From CAXXHQ01 sp963665265 (lineage in GTDB: Bacteria; Planctomycetota; Planctomycetia; Pirellulales; Thermoguttaceae), in the NCBI GenBank assembly GCA_963665265.2, contig OY762224.2, positions 1,922,001-1,986,000 on the forward strand: a stretch of DNA of 64,000 bases. Direction: 5' to 3'. Of this stretch, positions 34,299 through 44,093 are shown one piece after another. The notes beneath the pieces are model-generated. The model had not been told where the DNA came from. It did not search any database and saw nothing but the letters and a program-made list of their open reading frames with translations. How positions within the stretch are numbered: the stretch's first letter is position 1; each line of letters opens with the position of its first letter. Position numbers and translations under genes: made by a program.

Positions 34299-34474
34299 TA
34301 AATTCGGATTTCCGCGAGATTGGACGAGATAATTTGCGAAATTTTGGGAGCGAACCCCTCGAATGAAGGCTTTTTCGCCTTTGGGCTCTTGCAAGGGGCG
34401 CGCCGAAGGGCCAAACTGAATGTTTGGGCGGGACCTGCCTTCTCGGCAATAACAAGTATTTTAGCGTGGACGCC

Positions 34475-35092
34475 ATGCCTTTGGATAAGACGAAGATTAT
34501 TACCGATTGGGACGCTATTTACCGCCTCGGCACTCCGCCTTGGGATGCGGGCGTTCCTCATGCCGAATTGCTTAAGGTCTTAGGCGAGAAGCGTTTTCCT
34601 AAGGCGGCCACGGTTTTGGACGTCGGTTGCGGCAGCGGAGCCGACGCCATTCACTTGGCCAAGCTTCGCTTTGAAGTGACGGCCATCGATTGTTGCGCGA
34701 TTGCGGTGGAACGCGCTAGACTCCGCGCCGAGCAGCATGACGCTCTGCTCCGTTTCGTTTTGGACGACGTGTTTTCGTTTTCCTTTGAGGGGGGCTGTTT
34801 TGAGGTCGTTCTCGACGGCGGGTTCTATCACTATTACCGGATGAATCGCCTTGAGCAATATCTCGACATGCTCTGGAGAGTGACGAAGCCGGGTTCTTTG
34901 TTTTTCTGCCTTGCCGGTTCGACGCCAAGCGAAGAGCCTGCGGCGCCGCCCGTCGTGACGGAAGACGAGATTCGGTTTGAGCTGGGGCGTCTATTCGAGT
35001 TCGTTCATCTCCGGCCGACGATGTTGGAGAGTCCCTTCAAGAAAGAAGGTTTTCCTGGCTGGTCAATTCTGATGCGGCGACCGTTAGTCTAG
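34475..35092 (+). CDS. Class I SAM-dependent methyltransferase (TPMT/TehB-like)
   Basis: The product has about 205 residues. The N-terminal DWDAIYRLGTPPWDAGVPH is the hallmark of the thiopurine/tellurite methyltransferase-like group. SAM motif I is VLDVGCGSGADAIHLA, the acidic strand is VTAIDCC, and the fourth-strand region is VLDGGFYHYY. ATG 34475 is selected because the conserved part begins there; an upstream in-frame codon would add 17 non-conserved residues. Such enzymes methylate thiols, selenium/tellurium oxyanions or small metabolites; the substrate here is open. It follows pheT by 176 nt and may be a separate unit, with a terminator-like structure behind it. Confidence 0.85.
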   Translation: MPLDKTKIITDWDAIYRLGTPPWDAGVPHAELLKVLGEKRFPKAATVLDVGCGSGADAIHLAKLRFEVTAIDCCAIAVERARLRAEQHDALLRFVLDDVFSFSFEGGCFEVVLDGGFYHYYRMNRLEQYLDMLWRVTKPGSLFFCLAGSTPSEEPAAPPVVTEDEIRFELGRLFEFVHLRPTMLESPFKKEGFPGWSILMRRPLV

Positions 35093-35144
35093 GCAAAAGA
35101 AGCTGTTTCGTTCGTCGGTTTTGTTAACTGCAAAGAACTTATGA

Positions 35145-35198
35145 GCCAGCTTTGGTTTTCTCGGAGGCCGAAGTAGCTGGCCGGGCTTTCTTTTTTCT
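35145..35198 (+). terminator. Probable terminator after methyltransferase gene
   Basis: An outer stem GCCAGCT (35145-35151) / AGCTGGC (35175-35181) encloses an inner TCGG/CCGA hairpin. It is followed by a T/C-rich tract with TTTTTT. The geometry is imperfect, as the T-run starts about 8 nt after the stem. Confidence 0.5.
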
Positions 35199-35682
35199 CT
35201 CTTTTCGCTGGACACTTAAGAGAATTGCACTCGATGCCCTGCCTAACTTCTAGGCAGAATCGCAGTGCGCGATAAGCAGGCGCTCCTGCCGTGTTGTTGT
35301 GCGTTTTGCGGGTTGCTTCGTAAGTGCTTGCACTGCAAGCGATTCTGTCGCGGGCTTGACTTTCGCGCATTATTTCTCCGGATCGTCGTCTTGCTTGCGC
35401 TGGACTATTTCGCAGTACGGTCGGTCGGCGCTTTCGCGTGAGCGAAGGACAACCGAAATCAAACCGCTCTCGTATTGAAAGGGTAGCCAGAACGAAACCG
35501 GGATGGTTTTGCACGCTGCGGTCGTTGCGAAAGACTGCAAAGGTTAGGAAGCAAGACGGCAAGGAAGCCTGGGGACGGTCTGTCGGTCAAAAAGCGATTG
35601 CCGCTTTTCGACTGAAACGGCGACAAAAATTGGCACGGCGATAAGCCGGCGAAAATACCCTAGCTTCTTAAGGAGTTTTGCG
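35199..35682. other. Intergenic stretch without recognised gene
   Basis: About 480 bases hold no supported ORF. Open frames on both strands (plus 35438-35644, minus 35089-35562) lack ribosome binding sites and have translations that look random. A 7-bp hairpin, CTGCCTA / TAGGCAG, lies at 35239-35257. AAGGAG just before 35683 belongs to the next gene. A small RNA is possible but not shown. Confidence 0.4.
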
Positions 35683-36105
35683 ATGAGTATGGACACACTG
35701 GCTGCGGCCCAGGAACGACAGTCGGAAATTTTGCGGTTTGCCGAGGAGATTTTTGCACAAAAACCGACTTGGGCGACCTTCTATCGAGCGGTTCTCGGAG
35801 TAAACGGAGCGGTGCGAAACGCTTTTCCTACCCGGTCGCAAATGAACGAGTTTGAGCAAAGCGACGCTTTTCGTGAAATTCAGCGAATGCTCACGCAATT
35901 GCGCAAGGAAGTGCCGTACGAAGAGACCGACGAGGAGCCGACCCGGGTCATCACGGTCCGCATTCCCAAGAGCTTGCACGCCGGGCTGCGGGAAGAGGCC
36001 TTTGAACGCAAGACGAGCATCAATCAGCTTTGCATCTCGAAGCTGATAAATTTCATAGAAGACGAATTGATTCCGGACGAACGCCCTAAGCCGAAAATGA
36101 AATAG
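35683..36105 (+). CDS. Ribbon-helix-helix (HicB-like) domain protein
   Basis: This 140-residue protein has an Arc/HicB-type ribbon-helix-helix at the C-terminus (about 92-125: RVITVRIPKSLHAGLREEAFERKTSINQLC in two adjoining parts). The N-terminal 85 residues are helical and not recognised. AAGGAG sits at good distance from the ATG. HicB antitoxins bind DNA through this fold, but no HicA-like toxin gene is adjacent, so it is either a solitary transcription factor or an orphan antitoxin-type protein. It is convergent with the glycosidase genes. Similar proteins are common in planctomycete genomes. Confidence 0.8.
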   Translation: MSMDTLAAAQERQSEILRFAEEIFAQKPTWATFYRAVLGVNGAVRNAFPTRSQMNEFEQSDAFREIQRMLTQLRKEVPYEETDEEPTRVITVRIPKSLHAGLREEAFERKTSINQLCISKLINFIEDELIPDERPKPKMK

Positions 36106-36152
36106 GTTTAGCGGAGAAAGCGGCGGACGTTGCGGCAGGAAAGTCGCGGCGA

Positions 36153-37853
36153 TTACCGTGAAACCGGTTCGATGCGGAACCAATCGACGTCGATTTGGCC
36201 GGTCGAGGGACGGCCTGGGGGAGCGTCGCAAAAGAGCCCGACCTTTGCGCCGATCCAGTGGTCGTTGACTGCCGTAAAAGCGCGGCCCAGCTCGGCGAAC
36301 TGCTTGCCGTCGGCGCTATAACTAAAATTGCAAACGCCGCGCTGACCGACCTTCACGCGAAGATAGATGATCGGGGCTGTCGATTCGGCGACGGCCTCTT
36401 CTCGATCGGCGGGGCTTGGGCCGGGGCCCGGTTTTTCGCGCACGGCCGACGAAGTGCGAACGATCTTCAGCCCGCTCGAACTCTTTTCGATTTGCAGCGA
36501 GGCGCTGGCGCGGCCGGCGACGACTAAGCCGGCACGGTCAGCAACGTCGAGCAACGTCGCGTCAAATCGGGCGGTCGCCGTAAACTCTTCGGCGGGAAAT
36601 TTTTGCAGCAGCAGATTCGGTTGATCGGATAGCGGAAGCGCTTCGTTCCTTGCGACAGCGGCCATGCGGAGAAAGCCGGGGCGATCGGTCAAATTCACCC
36701 AATCGTCAACGTAGTTGGCGAACCATTGCCATTGTAGGCCGAGTCGAGGTGCGTCAAACTCGTCGCTCGTTTGCGGAACGAGAACCGGATAGGCACGGCC
36801 GACATCGGGCTTACGATGCGAAAGGAACGGTTGCCCTTTGCCGTCGTCGTCGGGGTCTTCGCCCATCATCGGCCAGCCGTCTTTCCATTCGACCGGTTGC
36901 AGATGGATGATTCGCCCATAGGGAAGTAACTCTTGGAAATGAAGGAACCAGGCTTCGCCGCTTTGCGTTTCGACATAGCCGCCTTGATGCGGTCCGTTTA
37001 CGCGGGTCATCCCTCTATCTAAAACGATGCGCGACTCATACGGTCCGAAAATGCTTTTCGATCGAAATACGATTTGATAACCGCGCGATACTCCGCCGCC
37101 GGGGGCGAAAACGTAGTAAAAACCGTTGCGCTTATATAGCTTCGGACCTTCGACGGTATGATAAGAGCCGTCGCGGCCGTCGATGACCAGTTTTCCGTCG
37201 TCAAGCAGGGCGGTTCCGTCCGGCTTCATGCGGCAAACGTGCAGGACGTTGTTCAAACCTCCGGAGCGTGAGCCGGCGAAGGCGTGAATCAAGTAGGCGG
37301 AGCCATCGTCGTCCCAAAACGGACAGACGTCGATCCAACCTTTTGCTTTTTTCAATAAAACAGGCGGTTCCCAGGGGCCGGCGGGATTCTTAGCTTTCAC
37401 CATATAGACGCCGTTGTCCGGATCGCCGAAGAAGATGAAAAATTCGCCGGCATGAAAGCGGATCGAAGGCGCCCACACTCCGCCGCCGTGAAAAGGTTTG
37501 GCGAATTGCTCCGTCGCCGGATGTTTTTGGATGGCGTGGCCGACGATCGTCCAATTAACTAAATCTTTGGAATGAAGCACGGGGAGGCCGGGAAAGCAGC
37601 TAAAGCTCGACGCCGTCATGTAAAAATCGTCGCCGACTCGAATCACGTCCGGGTCGGAATAGTCGGCGAAAATGATCGGATTTTTATACGTGCCGTCGCC
37701 GTTGTCGGCGCTCCAAATCGGGGACGCTTTTTGCTCCTCGGCCAAGGTTGCGGCGAGAGTAAACGTTGTGATTCCAATGCAGCAAGCCGCTTGAAAAAGC
37801 AGCCTGCGGATATTGAATACGCGCCGATTATGGAAAAGAAAAGCCGGATTCAT
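36153..37853 (-). CDS. Secreted glycoside hydrolase family 43 (xylosidase/arabinosidase-like)
   Basis: The 566-residue product starts at ATG 37853 with a signal-like segment (FQAACCIGITTFTLAATLAEE). An N-terminal five-bladed GH43 propeller follows: YKNPIIFADYSDPDVIRVGDDFYM carries the base Asp (SDPD), WIDVCPFWDDDG the middle Asp, and HTVEGPKLYKRNGFYYVF the acid Glu. The last 200 residues form a beta-sandwich (FATAR-like strands, VNDHWIGAKVGLFC), the accessory domain usual in beta-xylosidase-type members. It should remove xylose or arabinose units from plant-like polysaccharide. It overlaps the preceding GH43 gene by ATGA, so the two glycosidases are made together. Exact substrate is inferred from family only. 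Confidence 0.9.
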   Translation of the reverse strand: MNPAFLFHNRRVFNIRRLLFQAACCIGITTFTLAATLAEEQKASPIWSADNGDGTYKNPIIFADYSDPDVIRVGDDFYMTASSFSCFPGLPVLHSKDLVNWTIVGHAIQKHPATEQFAKPFHGGGVWAPSIRFHAGEFFIFFGDPDNGVYMVKAKNPAGPWEPPVLLKKAKGWIDVCPFWDDDGSAYLIHAFAGSRSGGLNNVLHVCRMKPDGTALLDDGKLVIDGRDGSYHTVEGPKLYKRNGFYYVFAPGGGVSRGYQIVFRSKSIFGPYESRIVLDRGMTRVNGPHQGGYVETQSGEAWFLHFQELLPYGRIIHLQPVEWKDGWPMMGEDPDDDGKGQPFLSHRKPDVGRAYPVLVPQTSDEFDAPRLGLQWQWFANYVDDWVNLTDRPGFLRMAAVARNEALPLSDQPNLLLQKFPAEEFTATARFDATLLDVADRAGLVVAGRASASLQIEKSSSGLKIVRTSSAVREKPGPGPSPADREEAVAESTAPIIYLRVKVGQRGVCNFSYSADGKQFAELGRAFTAVNDHWIGAKVGLFCDAPPGRPSTGQIDVDWFRIEPVSR

Positions 37854-39067
37854 TTTTCGGTTTGCATATTCGAGCGATCGAAGTAGTTCAAATTCCAGCG
37901 GTCTTTCCATTCGATTTTGACGCCATCGTCGGTGAATTGCATCGGGAGCCAAACGTATCCGCCGGTGATTGCGTCTTTCGGTCGCCAAACGTCGAACATG
38001 GCTATAAAGGCGTCGGGCTTACCTTGAACGGGAAGAATGAACGTGCTCTGACCGCCGAAAGTTTTCTCGGGGCCGAGCGACGATAGGGGATTGAGGCCGA
38101 CGCAGGGATTCCCCAGTTCTTTCCATGGTCCGAAAAGCGAGTCGGCCACGGCCGATCGAGCGGCGTTGGGCGCCCAGCCGGTGCAGTCGGAGGCGATCAA
38201 GTAGTATTTGCCTCCCCGTTTGCATATGGCGGGGGCTTCCATCCAACGATGTTCGAAGACGCGCACGAATTTTCCGGATTCGCTCAGGTAATCGTCCGAG
38301 AGTTGCGAAATATGCAGCGTGCTGTTGCATTCCGAGGAATAGATGTGATACGCCTTGCCGTCGTCGTCGAGGAAAAGGGTCATGTCGCGGGCTTGTTGGC
38401 CGTTTTGGAAATCGCGACCGAGGATATTGAACTTTTTCGTTTTTTCATCTTCGATATTTTCAAATTTGCCCGCTTGCTCGGCGGCTTCGATCGTTTTCGG
38501 ATCTTTTTGGTCTTCTCTGACGTTGATCGGCCAAACGCCGGCGTTCGGGCGAACGCTTTTTACGAATTGATACGGGCCGGTGACTGCGTCGGCCACGGCG
38601 ACCCCGCTTCGCGCGGCTCCGTAAGATCCGCCGCTCGGCTCTAAATGAAACCACATCACGAACTTCTTCGTTTTGGCGTTAAAGAGGACCTTCGGCCGTT
38701 CGAGAATGCAACCGGCTTTGATTTCGCTTTTCGGATCGTCGGAAACTTTTAACGCGATTCCTTCGTCTTTCCAATCGTAAAGATTCTTCGACGAATAGCA
38801 ATGAACGCCGACTTGGGCAAGGTTGCCCTTCTCGCCCTCGATCTTATGTTCGCCGAACCAGTAGTAGACGCCGTCGTGGAAGAGCACGCCGCCGCCGTGC
38901 GCATTGATATGCGTTCCCGTATTATCGGGCCAGGGCTTGTCGGGCGCGAATTCACCGCGGGTTTTAGCTTGCGAAGGTTGCGCGGGCGGAGTCGACTCCG
39001 CGTTTTGGCCGAAAGCGAACGAGTTTACCATGAGTATTCCAAGGGCGATGATGATGCGGGCGATCAT
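37850..39067 (-). CDS. Secreted glycoside hydrolase family 43 (galactanase-like)
   Basis: The 405-residue product has a signal peptide (MIARIIIALGILMVNSFAFG, then QN). The propeller opens with THINAHGGGVLFHDGVYYWFGEHK, typical of GH43 subgroups related to exo-beta-1,3-galactanase. ARDMTLFLDDDGKAYHIYS holds the central Asp, and HRWMEAPAICKRGGKYYLIAS holds the acid Glu. In this subgroup the canonical base Asp of the first blade is absent, as seems so here (His/Asn-Ala-His instead of DP). It is the first gene of a two-gene unit; on the minus strand a TATAAT at 39121-39116 is a possible -10. Together with its partner it suggests use of arabinogalactan-like glycans. Confidence 0.85.
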   Translation of the reverse strand: MIARIIIALGILMVNSFAFGQNAESTPPAQPSQAKTRGEFAPDKPWPDNTGTHINAHGGGVLFHDGVYYWFGEHKIEGEKGNLAQVGVHCYSSKNLYDWKDEGIALKVSDDPKSEIKAGCILERPKVLFNAKTKKFVMWFHLEPSGGSYGAARSGVAVADAVTGPYQFVKSVRPNAGVWPINVREDQKDPKTIEAAEQAGKFENIEDEKTKKFNILGRDFQNGQQARDMTLFLDDDGKAYHIYSSECNSTLHISQLSDDYLSESGKFVRVFEHRWMEAPAICKRGGKYYLIASDCTGWAPNAARSAVADSLFGPWKELGNPCVGLNPLSSLGPEKTFGGQSTFILPVQGKPDAFIAMFDVWRPKDAITGGYVWLPMQFTDDGVKIEWKDRWNLNYFDRSNMQTEK

Positions 39068-39339
39068 AAGGAACTACCGATGCTTTTGATTTTCAAGCGG
39101 TCAAAGAGCTGACGTATTATAGCGAATTTCGCGGAAAATCCGCTAGTCGGCCGGAGAGGGCGGCGAAAACGGATTCGGCTGCCCGGTCGGATATTATTCC
39201 CGTCAGATGAGCGGGAAAATGCCGAGAAGAACGGGGCGAACGCGGCGAGGCCCTTCATCGCCGACCGTTTCCTTGCGCCCTTTGCGTTCTTTTGCGGCTA
39301 TTCCTATCTGTTGCGGCTCTGCGGGCAAATCATCCGCGA

Positions 39340-42300
39340 TCATTCGCGGTCGCCGTAGAGCAGCCAATAGACGACCGGGATGACCAACAGCGTGAAGACC
39401 GTCGAGGCGAACAGCCCAAAGATGATGGACCACGCAAGGCCCGAGAAGATCGGGTCGAGGGTAATCACCCAGTTGCCCAGCAGCGCCGTTCCGGCCGTCA
39501 AAATAATCGGTCTCGTGCGCACCGCGACGCTTTGGATAATCGCCTCGCGCTGCGTGAGTCCGGCGTCTTTTCCGTGATGAATGAAGTCGATCAACACGAC
39601 CGAATTGCGTACCACGATGCCGGCCAGCGCGATCATGCCGATCATGGCCGTCGCGGTGAAATAGACCGGGGTCGGGTATCCGCCCACCGGCCGATCGACG
39701 ATCGCGTTCAACAGCCAGAAGCCGGGCATAATGCCGATCATGGTCAGGGGAATGGCGAGCATAATGACGATCGGCAGGACCCACGATTTCGTTTCGAGCA
39801 TCAGGATGACGAAGATGCCTGCCAAGGCCGCCGCGAAAGCGACGCCCAAGTCGCGGAAGACGTCGAGCGTGATGTTCCATTCACCTTCGCCTGACCAATT
39901 AACGCGGTATCCTTTGGGAATCGACCAGGGATCGCCGCCGCCGGGGTTTAGCCACGTTCGGCCTTCGGCGGGGCGGATTTTTTTCGCGTCGAACGCCGGC
40001 GTCTTTGCGCCGTCGGCAAGTTGGTCGACTTGCATATCGATGATCGCGTCGGCGGGCGGACGGCCAGCCACTTCGCCGAAAACGTAGGCCACGCGAACCA
40101 AATTTTTATGATAGATCGTCTTATCTTCGAGCAAGGGGCGTCCGTTTTTTTCCGTAAGAAATTGGCCGATTGCGCCAAGCTGCACGAGTTGACCTTTCTG
40201 GCCGACTAGATAAATGTCGCGCAGTTCGTTCAATGCCGAACGTTCCGCGCGTTTCAGTTGCAAGCGAACGTCGAGCGGGTTTACTTCGTTCGGCTGGTGA
40301 AGGACGATCGGAGCCATTCCGCCGAGCGCGATTTGCAGCGTTTGGGCGACGTTCTCTTTGGAGACGCCCGAGAGGGCCGCTTTTTGTTGATCGGTTTCAA
40401 ACGCGATCTTCGGTTGATCATCCTCGGCGCCGACGTCGACGTCGACGACGCCCGGCTCACGAGCCATGCGCGTTTCGACCGCGCGGGAAACGGCGATCAA
40501 CTCGTCGTACGAACCGGTTGCCGGACCGTAGACCTCGGCTGTGATGGTCGAAATGACGGGCGGGCCGGGAGGAGCCTCGACCAGCTTGATATTCGCGCCC
40601 GTCGGCTTGGCGATATTCTTTAAATCGTTGCGAATTCGCAGGAGAATATCATGCGACTGTTGCACGCGGTCCCTTTTCTTCGCCAAGTTGACTCGCACGT
40701 CGGCGACGTTCGAGCCTTGTCGCAAGAAGTAATGTCGGACCATGCCGTTGAAATCCATCGGCGAGGCCGTACCCGAGTAGATTTGATAATCGCGAACTTC
40801 CGGCACGCCGCTAAGGTATTCGCCCAACCGGCGAGAAACGGCGTCGGTTCGCTCCAACGTCGTTCCCTCGGGCATATCGACAACGATTTGAAACTCATTT
40901 TTGTTGTCGTAGGGGAGCATTTTCAGCGGCACGACGCGGAACAGCGGCAACGCGCAGGCGGCCAGGAACAGCGCGGCGACGACGCCCAGCGTGAGCCAAG
41001 CGAGCGAGCGGCGTTCCATGATCGGTCCCAAAACGGCGCGGCTCATTCGATAAATAGGTCGTTTCGTAATGTCGAAACTTTCGCCGTGCGGGTCTTCCGT
41101 GATTTTCTTTAACGCCGTCATCGCCAACCACGGCGTAATCATGAACGAAACGCCGAGCGAGGCGAGAATTGTAAGCGGCACGTTCATCGCCATCGGAGCC
41201 ATGTACGGTCCCATCATGCCGGTGATGAACATCATCGGCAGGAAGCTTACGACGATGGCCAGGGTCGAAAGGACCAGCGCGGGGCGGACTTCTTGAATGG
41301 CATGCAGGACGGCTTTGCGCGGCGGGAACATTCGCATGGCGAAATACCGGGCGATGTTCTCGACGTCGGTAATCGGGTCGTCCACCAATAGGCCGAGCGC
41401 TAAAATCAACGCGAAAAGAGTCACGCGATTGATCGTGTAGCCGACGAGTAAATTGATAAAGAGGGTCACGCTGTAGCAGACGGGAACGGCCAAAGCGATG
41501 ACCAAGGCCGAACGCCAGCCGATTACCACGCCGATTAGGCCGACGACCGTCAAAACGGCGATGAGCAAGCTTTCGATCAATTCATCGACTTTCGCGTCGG
41601 CCGTTTCGCCGTAGTCGCGGGTAATGCGGTAGAAAACGCCGTCGGGGAGTTGAGCGGCAGCCAATTCTTGCATTCGCTTTTCGACGGCCTCGGCCACTCG
41701 AACCGCATTCGCGCCCTTTCGTTTGGCGACGGCAATGTGCACGGCGGGATAGAGCGCGCCGGGCTTAATTTCATTTTTCGGCGTCGCTGAAGTCGTTTTT
41801 TCTGCGGAGCGAGCATCTTCTTTCGAGTCTCGCGGATTTTTCGCCGCCGGGCCGAATCCGATCCAACTGTAATTTTCGATTTCGGCCGGTCCGTCGATCA
41901 CGTCGGCCACGTCGCGGAGATAGACGGGGCGTCCGCCGGAGACGGAAATCACTAAGTTTTCCAAGTCTTGCGTGTTGCGGAGAAAATCGCCCGCTTCGAC
42001 CACGAATTCCCGGTCTTGTTGCGAGAATTTGCCCGCGCGAAGGTTCACGTCGCTCACTTTCAGCGCCTGAACGGCTTGCAGCGGAGAGGTTTGTCGGGCG
42101 GCGAGACGGACCGGATCGAGCGAGACGCGAATTTCGCGCGGACGGCCGCCGACGACCCAAACGCGGTTGGCGTTCGGAATCGCCTGCAATTCGTTTTGAA
42201 ATTGTTCGGCCATTCGACGCAATTCAAAATCGGAATAGACGCCCGGCCGGTCGGACCACAGGCTCACGTTGACGATCGGGACGTCATCGACTTCGACGGG

Positions 42301-42732
42301 TTTGATGATCCATCCGGCGATGCCGGGCGGCTGTCGGTCGGCGTTGGAGTAGATTTTGTTATAGAGCTTGATGAGCGACGCTTCGCGGGCTTGACCGACG
42401 TAGAATCGCACGGTTACGATCGAAGCGCCGTTGCGAGTCATCGAATAGACGTACTCGACGCCGTCGATTTGATAGAGCAACTTTTCGAGCGGCGCGGTGA
42501 TTTTCTTTTCGACTTCCTCGGCCGGCATACCGGGGGCCGAGACTAGCACGTCGGCCATCGGCACGACGATCTGCGGCTCCTCTTCGCGCGGCGTAAGGGC
42601 CAAAGCGGCCAACCCGATCGCGATAGAGATGACCGTGAGCATGACGGCCATGTCGCCCCGCAGAAAAATCTCGACGATGCGAGTGAGAAAGGGAGTCTTT
42701 TCGGCGTTTTGCATATTTACGTTATCAGTCAT
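39340..42732 (-). CDS. RND-family efflux pump permease
   Basis: This inner-membrane proton-driven pump (1130 residues) is of the AcrB/CzcA superfamily. The first membrane segment is followed by the porter domain with VLVSAPGMPAEEVEKKITAPLEKLLYQIDGVEYVYS, and LALGLLVDDPITDVENIARYF is the TM4 proton-relay Asp-Asp region. Two large periplasmic loops and twelve TM segments are visible. ATG 42732 is preferred to an upstream codon. It lies 80 nt behind the adaptor gene. The porter start resembles the NolG/MdtB-like branch for organic compounds more than metal pumps, but the substrate is unknown. No outer-membrane channel gene is next to it; the TolC-like gene at 59 kb might serve. Confidence 0.93.
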   Translation of the reverse strand: MTDNVNMQNAEKTPFLTRIVEIFLRGDMAVMLTVISIAIGLAALALTPREEEPQIVVPMADVLVSAPGMPAEEVEKKITAPLEKLLYQIDGVEYVYSMTRNGASIVTVRFYVGQAREASLIKLYNKIYSNADRQPPGIAGWIIKPVEVDDVPIVNVSLWSDRPGVYSDFELRRMAEQFQNELQAIPNANRVWVVGGRPREIRVSLDPVRLAARQTSPLQAVQALKVSDVNLRAGKFSQQDREFVVEAGDFLRNTQDLENLVISVSGGRPVYLRDVADVIDGPAEIENYSWIGFGPAAKNPRDSKEDARSAEKTTSATPKNEIKPGALYPAVHIAVAKRKGANAVRVAEAVEKRMQELAAAQLPDGVFYRITRDYGETADAKVDELIESLLIAVLTVVGLIGVVIGWRSALVIALAVPVCYSVTLFINLLVGYTINRVTLFALILALGLLVDDPITDVENIARYFAMRMFPPRKAVLHAIQEVRPALVLSTLAIVVSFLPMMFITGMMGPYMAPMAMNVPLTILASLGVSFMITPWLAMTALKKITEDPHGESFDITKRPIYRMSRAVLGPIMERRSLAWLTLGVVAALFLAACALPLFRVVPLKMLPYDNKNEFQIVVDMPEGTTLERTDAVSRRLGEYLSGVPEVRDYQIYSGTASPMDFNGMVRHYFLRQGSNVADVRVNLAKKRDRVQQSHDILLRIRNDLKNIAKPTGANIKLVEAPPGPPVISTITAEVYGPATGSYDELIAVSRAVETRMAREPGVVDVDVGAEDDQPKIAFETDQQKAALSGVSKENVAQTLQIALGGMAPIVLHQPNEVNPLDVRLQLKRAERSALNELRDIYLVGQKGQLVQLGAIGQFLTEKNGRPLLEDKTIYHKNLVRVAYVFGEVAGRPPADAIIDMQVDQLADGAKTPAFDAKKIRPAEGRTWLNPGGGDPWSIPKGYRVNWSGEGEWNITLDVFRDLGVAFAAALAGIFVILMLETKSWVLPIVIMLAIPLTMIGIMPGFWLLNAIVDRPVGGYPTPVYFTATAMIGMIALAGIVVRNSVVLIDFIHHGKDAGLTQREAIIQSVAVRTRPIILTAGTALLGNWVITLDPIFSGLAWSIIFGLFASTVFTLLVIPVVYWLLYGDRE

Positions 42733-42812
42733 GATGATCTTTTTAATCCTGTAGGGTGCGTGTTCCACGCACCAGCGGCATTTTGTGGCGTTACGAGCGA
42801 CGTCGCAGATGC

Positions 42813-43907
42813 TTACTCCGCTTTCAACAACACCTTTTCTTTACTCGAAAGTCCGCTTAAAACTTCGACACGGCCAGGGCGACCGACACGGCCGGTCGTA
42901 ATGAATCGTCTTTCGATCGTGCCGTCGTCGCGAATAACGTTGACGAACTCTAATTGGCCGACGCGCTCGACGGCGGCCGTATTGAGACAGAGAAAACGCC
43001 GGTCACCGGCGGGAATCTTTAATCGGCCGAACATGCCTTCGTACATGCCGGGTTTTTTCGGCAACGCGACTTTCACTAAGAAGGATCGACTTGCCGCTTC
43101 GGCCTGAGGAACGCGTTCGTCGATGGTTCCCTCGACGTCTTCGTCGAGCGAATCGATATGAACGATCGCTTTTTGACCGATCTCCAATTTGCCGGCCAAG
43201 TTTTCCATTACCGGGGCCTCGAGACGCAAGGAATCGGGATCGTACAGGACTAAAAGCGGCGCGCCGGGCTGGGCCATGCCGCCCTGATCGACGAGTCGAT
43301 CGACGATGATGCCCGAGCGCGGAGCCGTGATCTTCGTGTAGGAGACGGCCACTTCGGCCCGAGTGACGCTGTCCTTAGCCTCGTTTCGCTTCGCCTTGGC
43401 GACTTCGTATTTTGCCGTGGCTTGATCCATTTCGGAATGAGAAATGCTGTTATTGACGAGCAATTTTTTGCTTCGTTCGTAGTTTTTTTCCGCTTCGGAG
43501 AGGGAGGCCTCGGCGGCGGCGACCGAGGTCTTCGCTTGGCTCAGTTGCGATTGAAAGTCGCGGTCGTCGAGTTCGACGAGGACGTCGCCTTCCTTAACGC
43601 GTTGGCCGGCGCGGACGGCGATCCGAATAATCGGGGCCATGACTCGGGCCGAGATTTCCGTTCGGCTCGACGCCTTTAGCGTTCCGACCGCCTCTTCGAA
43701 GTACGGTTGGAAGATTTCGTGAACCTCATCGACGTTTTTTAATTGAACGTCGGTCGCCTTCGTCGCCGAGACGGTTGTTTCGCCGGGCGCGATCTTCTTG
43801 TTGAACATGCCCGACATCCAAGCGATGATCAGGATCATCAGAATAAGTCCGACGGCGATCGTTCCGACTGATTTCACGACGCCAATATGATTTTTCAAGA
43901 TGGCCAT
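42813..43907 (-). CDS. RND efflux membrane-fusion (adaptor) protein
   Basis: This periplasmic adaptor has an N-terminal membrane anchor (about 13-34). The 364 residues show the HlyD/AcrA order: lipoyl half-motif ISARVMAPIIRIAVRAGQRVKEGDVLVELD, a coiled-coil hairpin (about 118-170, Ala/Glu/Lys-rich), the second lipoyl half YTKITAPRSGIIVDRLVDQGGM, then beta-barrel and membrane-proximal domains. AGAGGA precedes ATG 43907 by 7 nt. It is transcribed with the pump gene that follows. It links the pump to an outer-membrane channel. Confidence 0.92.
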   Translation of the reverse strand: MAILKNHIGVVKSVGTIAVGLILMILIIAWMSGMFNKKIAPGETTVSATKATDVQLKNVDEVHEIFQPYFEEAVGTLKASSRTEISARVMAPIIRIAVRAGQRVKEGDVLVELDDRDFQSQLSQAKTSVAAAEASLSEAEKNYERSKKLLVNNSISHSEMDQATAKYEVAKAKRNEAKDSVTRAEVAVSYTKITAPRSGIIVDRLVDQGGMAQPGAPLLVLYDPDSLRLEAPVMENLAGKLEIGQKAIVHIDSLDEDVEGTIDERVPQAEAASRSFLVKVALPKKPGMYEGMFGRLKIPAGDRRFLCLNTAAVERVGQLEFVNVIRDDGTIERRFITTGRVGRPGRVEVLSGLSSKEKVLLKAE

Positions 43908-44093
43908 TAAAATATCCTCTGATAAACGGAGTCTCTTCCGTGTTTGACGAGTTTCCGCAGGAAAAGTTACAAAAAACGGCGAAGGTTGATTTGCGGATAA
44001 TCGGACAAGAAAAGCAAAAAGGAAACCGTCGGCCGTCCGGAATACTCCAGGAAGACGAGGTCTCCTTGATAATTTTTTTAACGGTATTTGCGG

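Noticed and set aside
35438..35644. Plus-strand 68-codon frame before the ribbon-helix-helix gene
   Set aside because: It is Arg/Lys-rich with no ribosome binding site, and looks like a chance frame.
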